A DNA stretch of 64,000 nt, taken from contig NZ_BMTW01000006.1 of NCBI RefSeq assembly GCF_014649875.1, forward strand, positions 1 to 64,000, given 5' to 3'. A model generated the notes under the pieces. It ran no database searches. It had not been told where the DNA came from and saw only the letters and a list, made by a program, of their open reading frames with translations. A program made the position numbers and the translations under genes. Positions within the stretch are counted from its first letter, which is position 1; each line of letters starts with the position of its first letter. Positions 61,468 to 64,000 of the stretch are shown piece after piece. This DNA is from Streptomyces rubiginosohelvolus (GTDB lineage Bacteria > Actinomycetota > Actinomycetes > Streptomycetales > Streptomycetaceae).

Positions 61468-62600
61468 GAGAGGGCTCTCCGGTTCGGTGGGGCGGTGTCG
61501 AGTGCGTACGCGTACACGTCCATCAGGCGCTCGCTGCTGCGCCGGATGTCGTAGTGGCCGACGGCCCGGGGCGGCGGCCGGCGGTCCGGTCCTGCCTGTA
61601 TCCGCTGCCGCAGCCGGGCCGTCAGCTCCTCGGGACTCCCGGCGATCCGGGTCGCCTCCGGGGCGTGGGCGGCGGGCAGGTCGTCGATGGCGGGGCAGGC
61701 GTCGTGGAGCACGGGGAGCCCGGCGGCGAGCGCCTCCACGGCGGCCAGCCCGAAGGACTCCTCGCGGGACGTGGAGACGAAGACGTCCAGGGCGCTCAGC
61801 AGCGCCGGAACACCCGGGACCGGTCCCTCCCCGTCCTCGTCGCACTCGCCGAGGAACCGGATCCGGTCCACCGCCCCGAGGCGCAGCGCCAGCGCCCGCA
61901 GCGCCCCGGCCTCGGGCCCGTCGCCGGCCAGGAGCAACCGGGCCTCCGGCAGGGCGGCGACCGCGCGGATCAGCACGTCGAACCGCTTGCCCGGCACCAG
62001 CCGGCCGACCCCGCCGACCACGAACGCGTCCTCGGGGATCTCCAGCGCGCCCCGGACCTCCGCCCGCCGCCGTGCGTCGAAGCGGAACCGGTCCGCGTCG
62101 ATGCCGTTGGGCACCAGCCTGATCCGGTCGGCGGGCACCCCCCAGTCCCGCAGCCGCCCGGCCACGGTGGAGGAGACGGCGACGGTCGCCGCGCCGAGGC
62201 GTTCGGTGGAGAGGTAGAGGGCGCGGATGGAGCGGGTGAGGGGGCGGCCCTCGATCTCGGCCCGCCCCAGGGAGTGTTCGGTCGCCACGGTGGCCCGCGT
62301 CCCCGCGAGGCGCGCCGCGATCCTGCCGTACACACAGGCCCGGTAGAGATGCGTGTGGACCAGGTCGTAGCGGCCGTCCCGGATCAGCCGGGCGAGGCGT
62401 CCGACGGCCGACAGGTCCCGGTTGCCGCGCATCCCGAGGTGCGTCACCCGGACCCCGTCGGACCGCAGCTCCTCGGCCACCGCCCCCGGGTTGGTCAGTG
62501 TCACCACATCGCACTCCACCGGCAGATGGCGCAACAGCAGCCGCAACTGCCGCTCGGCGCCGCCGACCCCGAGCCCGGTGATGACGTGCAGCGCCCTCAC
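61464..62600 (-). CDS. GT4-family glycosyltransferase
   Basis: This 378-residue GT-B fold enzyme has VITGLGVGGAERQL at the N-terminus and, in the C-terminal half, RLVPNGID, GRLVPGKRFDVLI, LLLAGDGPEA and the nucleotide-sugar motif EESFGLAAVEALAAGLPVL. It transfers a sugar to a lipid-linked or polymer acceptor. GTG at 62600 overlaps the deacetylase stop (GTGA), so the whole cluster is translationally linked. Confidence 0.92.
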   Translation of the reverse strand: MRALHVITGLGVGGAERQLRLLLRHLPVECDVVTLTNPGAVAEELRSDGVRVTHLGMRGNRDLSAVGRLARLIRDGRYDLVHTHLYRACVYGRIAARLAGTRATVATEHSLGRAEIEGRPLTRSIRALYLSTERLGAATVAVSSTVAGRLRDWGVPADRIRLVPNGIDADRFRFDARRRAEVRGALEIPEDAFVVGGVGRLVPGKRFDVLIRAVAALPEARLLLAGDGPEAGALRALALRLGAVDRIRFLGECDEDGEGPVPGVPALLSALDVFVSTSREESFGLAAVEALAAGLPVLHDACPAIDDLPAAHAPEATRIAGSPEELTARLRQRIQAGPDRRPPPRAVGHYDIRRSSERLMDVYAYALDTAPPNRRALS

Positions 62601-63409
62601 CGGGGGCCGCCCGCCCGCACCGGCGCCGCGGTCCGCGAGCCCGCACCGGGATGCGCCACCTGCCGCAGCCCGTGCCGCAGGTCCTTCGCCCACAGCCGGA
62701 CCCCCCGGTCGGCCTGGCTGATGTGCGTACGGGGCAGGGCGAACCGGCTGAGCAGCGGACCGGGGGTCAGCGCACACGCGTGGCCGTAACCCGCCGAGCG
62801 CGCCGCCTGTGTCACCCGGCGGTCGAGGATGCCGTACGGATAGCAGAAGCCCTCCGGGAGCGAGCCCGTGAGGTCGCCGATCAGCTCCCGGCTGTCGCGG
62901 GTCTCCCGGCGCAGCTCCTCGTCCGACAGGCCGGTCAGGTCCCGGTGGTACAGGCCGTGCGAGCCGACCTCCATGCCCGCGGCGGCGACCCGCCGGACGC
63001 CCTCGTGGGTGAGCAGTGGCTTGCGCGGGCCCAGCGGATCCCACTCGTTGACTCCTCCGGGCCGGCCCGGCAGGACGTACACCGTCGCCCGGAAGCCGTG
63101 CTTGCGCAGCACCGGCAGCGCTTCGTCGAGGAAGTCCGCGTAGCCGTCGTCGAAGGTCAGCCCGACCAGCCCGCGCCGCTCCGACGCCCCCGTGCGCAGC
63201 AGCTCCGACACGCCCACCCCCGTCAGCCGCCGGCTGCGCAGCCAGGACAGCTGCTCGTCGAGCCGCTCGGGGGAGACGGTGATGCTGTACGGATCGTCGC
63301 TGGGGTCCGTCACCGAGTGGTACGTGAGGATCCACGGCTGACGGCGGGTGTGCGGGCGGAGCCGGGACGAGCGAGCGTCGGCGCGATGTGCCGAGGATTC
63401 AGCGGCCAT
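62597..63409 (-). CDS. Polysaccharide deacetylase (NodB family)
   Basis: This 270-residue deacetylase has the NodB motifs LTYHSV, LTFDDGYADFLDEAL (catalytic Asp pair), EVGSHGLYHRDLT (metal His) and GFCYPYG. There is no signal peptide, which suggests a cytoplasmic or membrane-associated role. ATG at 63409 was chosen over TTG at 63412 because GGAGGT lies 7 nt upstream. It overlaps the flippase gene by 11 bp. Likely removes acetyl groups from the repeat unit or from a lipid-linked sugar. Confidence 0.9.
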   Translation of the reverse strand: MAAESSAHRADARSSRLRPHTRRQPWILTYHSVTDPSDDPYSITVSPERLDEQLSWLRSRRLTGVGVSELLRTGASERRGLVGLTFDDGYADFLDEALPVLRKHGFRATVYVLPGRPGGVNEWDPLGPRKPLLTHEGVRRVAAAGMEVGSHGLYHRDLTGLSDEELRRETRDSRELIGDLTGSLPEGFCYPYGILDRRVTQAARSAGYGHACALTPGPLLSRFALPRTHISQADRGVRLWAKDLRHGLRQVAHPGAGSRTAAPVRAGGPR

Positions 63410-64000
63410 CAAGGAACCTCCGTCGGGTGAGTGCCAGCAGGGAGACGACCTCGGGCGAGCGCAGGGCGAGGCCGGTGAGGAAGAACACGGCGGGGACGAG
63501 GAGACACCCGGCGGCCAGGCTCAGCACCGGATCGGGGACGAGCGGGGCGCACGCCCAGCCCGCGGCGCCCGCAGCCAGCGACGCCCCGGCGAGCCGGCTC
63601 AGCGAGAGCGCCACGTCCCGGGCCCTGATCGGCACCACCCGGGTGCCGAGGCCCATCAGGAGCAGCAGGGCCGTGGCGCTGATCCCGATCGCGTTGGCGG
63701 TCGCGATGCCGTCCACGCCGAAGCGGTACGTCAGCGCGTACCCGGCCCCCATCGTGACCAGCAGCCCGGTCCCCATCGCGAACGCCGGGAACCAGGTGGG
63801 CCGCCCGGACGAGAAGAACGGCCGGCTCAGCGCGCCGACCAGGCAGTGCCCCAGCAGCCCCAGTGCGTAGACCCGCATGACCTGCGCGGTGGACGCGGTG
63901 TCGGCGGAGTCGAACGCGCCGCGCTGGAAGAGCACTTCGACGATCTGGGGCGCGTACCCGAGGACGACGGCCGTGCCGAGCAGCACCACCATCCCGGCGA
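63399..64000 (-). CDS. MurJ/MviN-family flippase, C-terminal part (cut by window edge)
   Basis: About 200 residues of the C-terminal part are in the window, with about six hydrophobic helices (VVLLGTAVVLGYAPQIVEVLF, FDSADTASTAQVMRVYALGLLGHCLVG). GAFDSADT and the loop before it are typical of MviN/MurJ-like lipid-linked oligosaccharide flippases. The gene continues past base 64000. In this operon it would flip the lipid-linked repeat unit. Confidence 0.85.
   Translation of the reverse strand, partial: AGMVVLLGTAVVLGYAPQIVEVLFQRGAFDSADTASTAQVMRVYALGLLGHCLVGALSRPFFSSGRPTWFPAFAMGTGLLVTMGAGYALTYRFGVDGIATANAIGISATALLLLMGLGTRVVPIRARDVALSLSRLAGASLAAGAAGWACAPLVPDPVLSLAAGCLLVPAVFFLTGLALRSPEVVSLLALTRRRFLDGR

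Noticed and set aside
1..64000. tRNA, rRNA, insertion sequence, integrase, phage gene or CRISPR array
   Set aside because: No such sequence was recognised on either strand. Gene transfer signs such as a GC drop beyond promoters and boxes were not seen either.

Overview
The window is very GC-rich with Streptomyces codon usage. It carries a short chaplin, a melC tyrosinase pair, a subtilisin-inhibitor-like protein, Tat-exported enzymes, zinc-free ribosomal protein paralogues and LacI-controlled sugar operons. This places it in a Streptomyces chromosome, probably an accessory or arm-proximal region. No rRNA, tRNA, insertion sequence or CRISPR array was seen. Function calls come from reading motifs by eye; no database search was run.

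Left part (1-13.7 kb). A partial minus-strand gene is followed by a seven-gene minus-strand catabolic operon at 205-9382: LacI regulator, FAD oxidoreductase, hydantoinase/oxoprolinase-type enzyme, unknown protein, permease, Tat-exported beta-propeller hydrolase and HSL-type esterase. A compound palindromic operator (9398-9428) lies just upstream of the regulator. Divergent to it are a secreted adenosine deaminase, an NTF2/SnoaL-like protein, an MFS exporter and a TOPRIM/OLD-like protein.

Rhamnose locus (13.7-27.8 kb). An ABC importer with its LacI regulator (minus strand) faces rhamnose isomerase, the bifunctional rhamnulose-phosphate aldolase/lactaldehyde dehydrogenase, rhamnulokinase and a secreted alpha-L-rhamnosidase (plus strand). 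Both divergent promoters have a palindromic operator just past the predicted transcription start. The enzymes would release rhamnose outside the cell, import it and degrade it.

Metal section (27.8-52.2 kb). First comes an iron-box-controlled siderophore importer (27861-31902). After a protease inhibitor and an efflux pump follows a zinc-starvation region: cysteine-free S18, L31, L33, L28 and S14 paralogues plus a CobW-like protein around one Zur-type box (36649-36669). A second box (38746-38760) sits between an unknown beta-propeller gene and a metallophore-type importer (38860-42852). A third box (42834-42848) overlaps the last codons of the importer ATPase and precedes a 44-residue, cysteine-free peptide gene. 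Behind a strong hairpin stack lie a leader-binding protein, a CocE-type hydrolase, a YcaO enzyme, a SagB-type dehydrogenase and two ABC exporter subunits. The simplest reading is a Zur-controlled ribosomally made, YcaO-modified peptide linked to metal uptake, possibly a zinc-scavenging RiPP. This is the most interesting system in the window.

Right part (52.2-64 kb). This holds a PAS/GAF/PP2C phosphatase with a kinase-like ATPase domain, a secreted GH26 mannanase-like enzyme, a P450 divergent from melC1-melC2, a short chaplin, and a translationally coupled exopolysaccharide operon: acyltransferase, Wzz-like protein, GT4 glycosyltransferase, NodB deacetylase and a MurJ/MviN flippase cut by the window edge.
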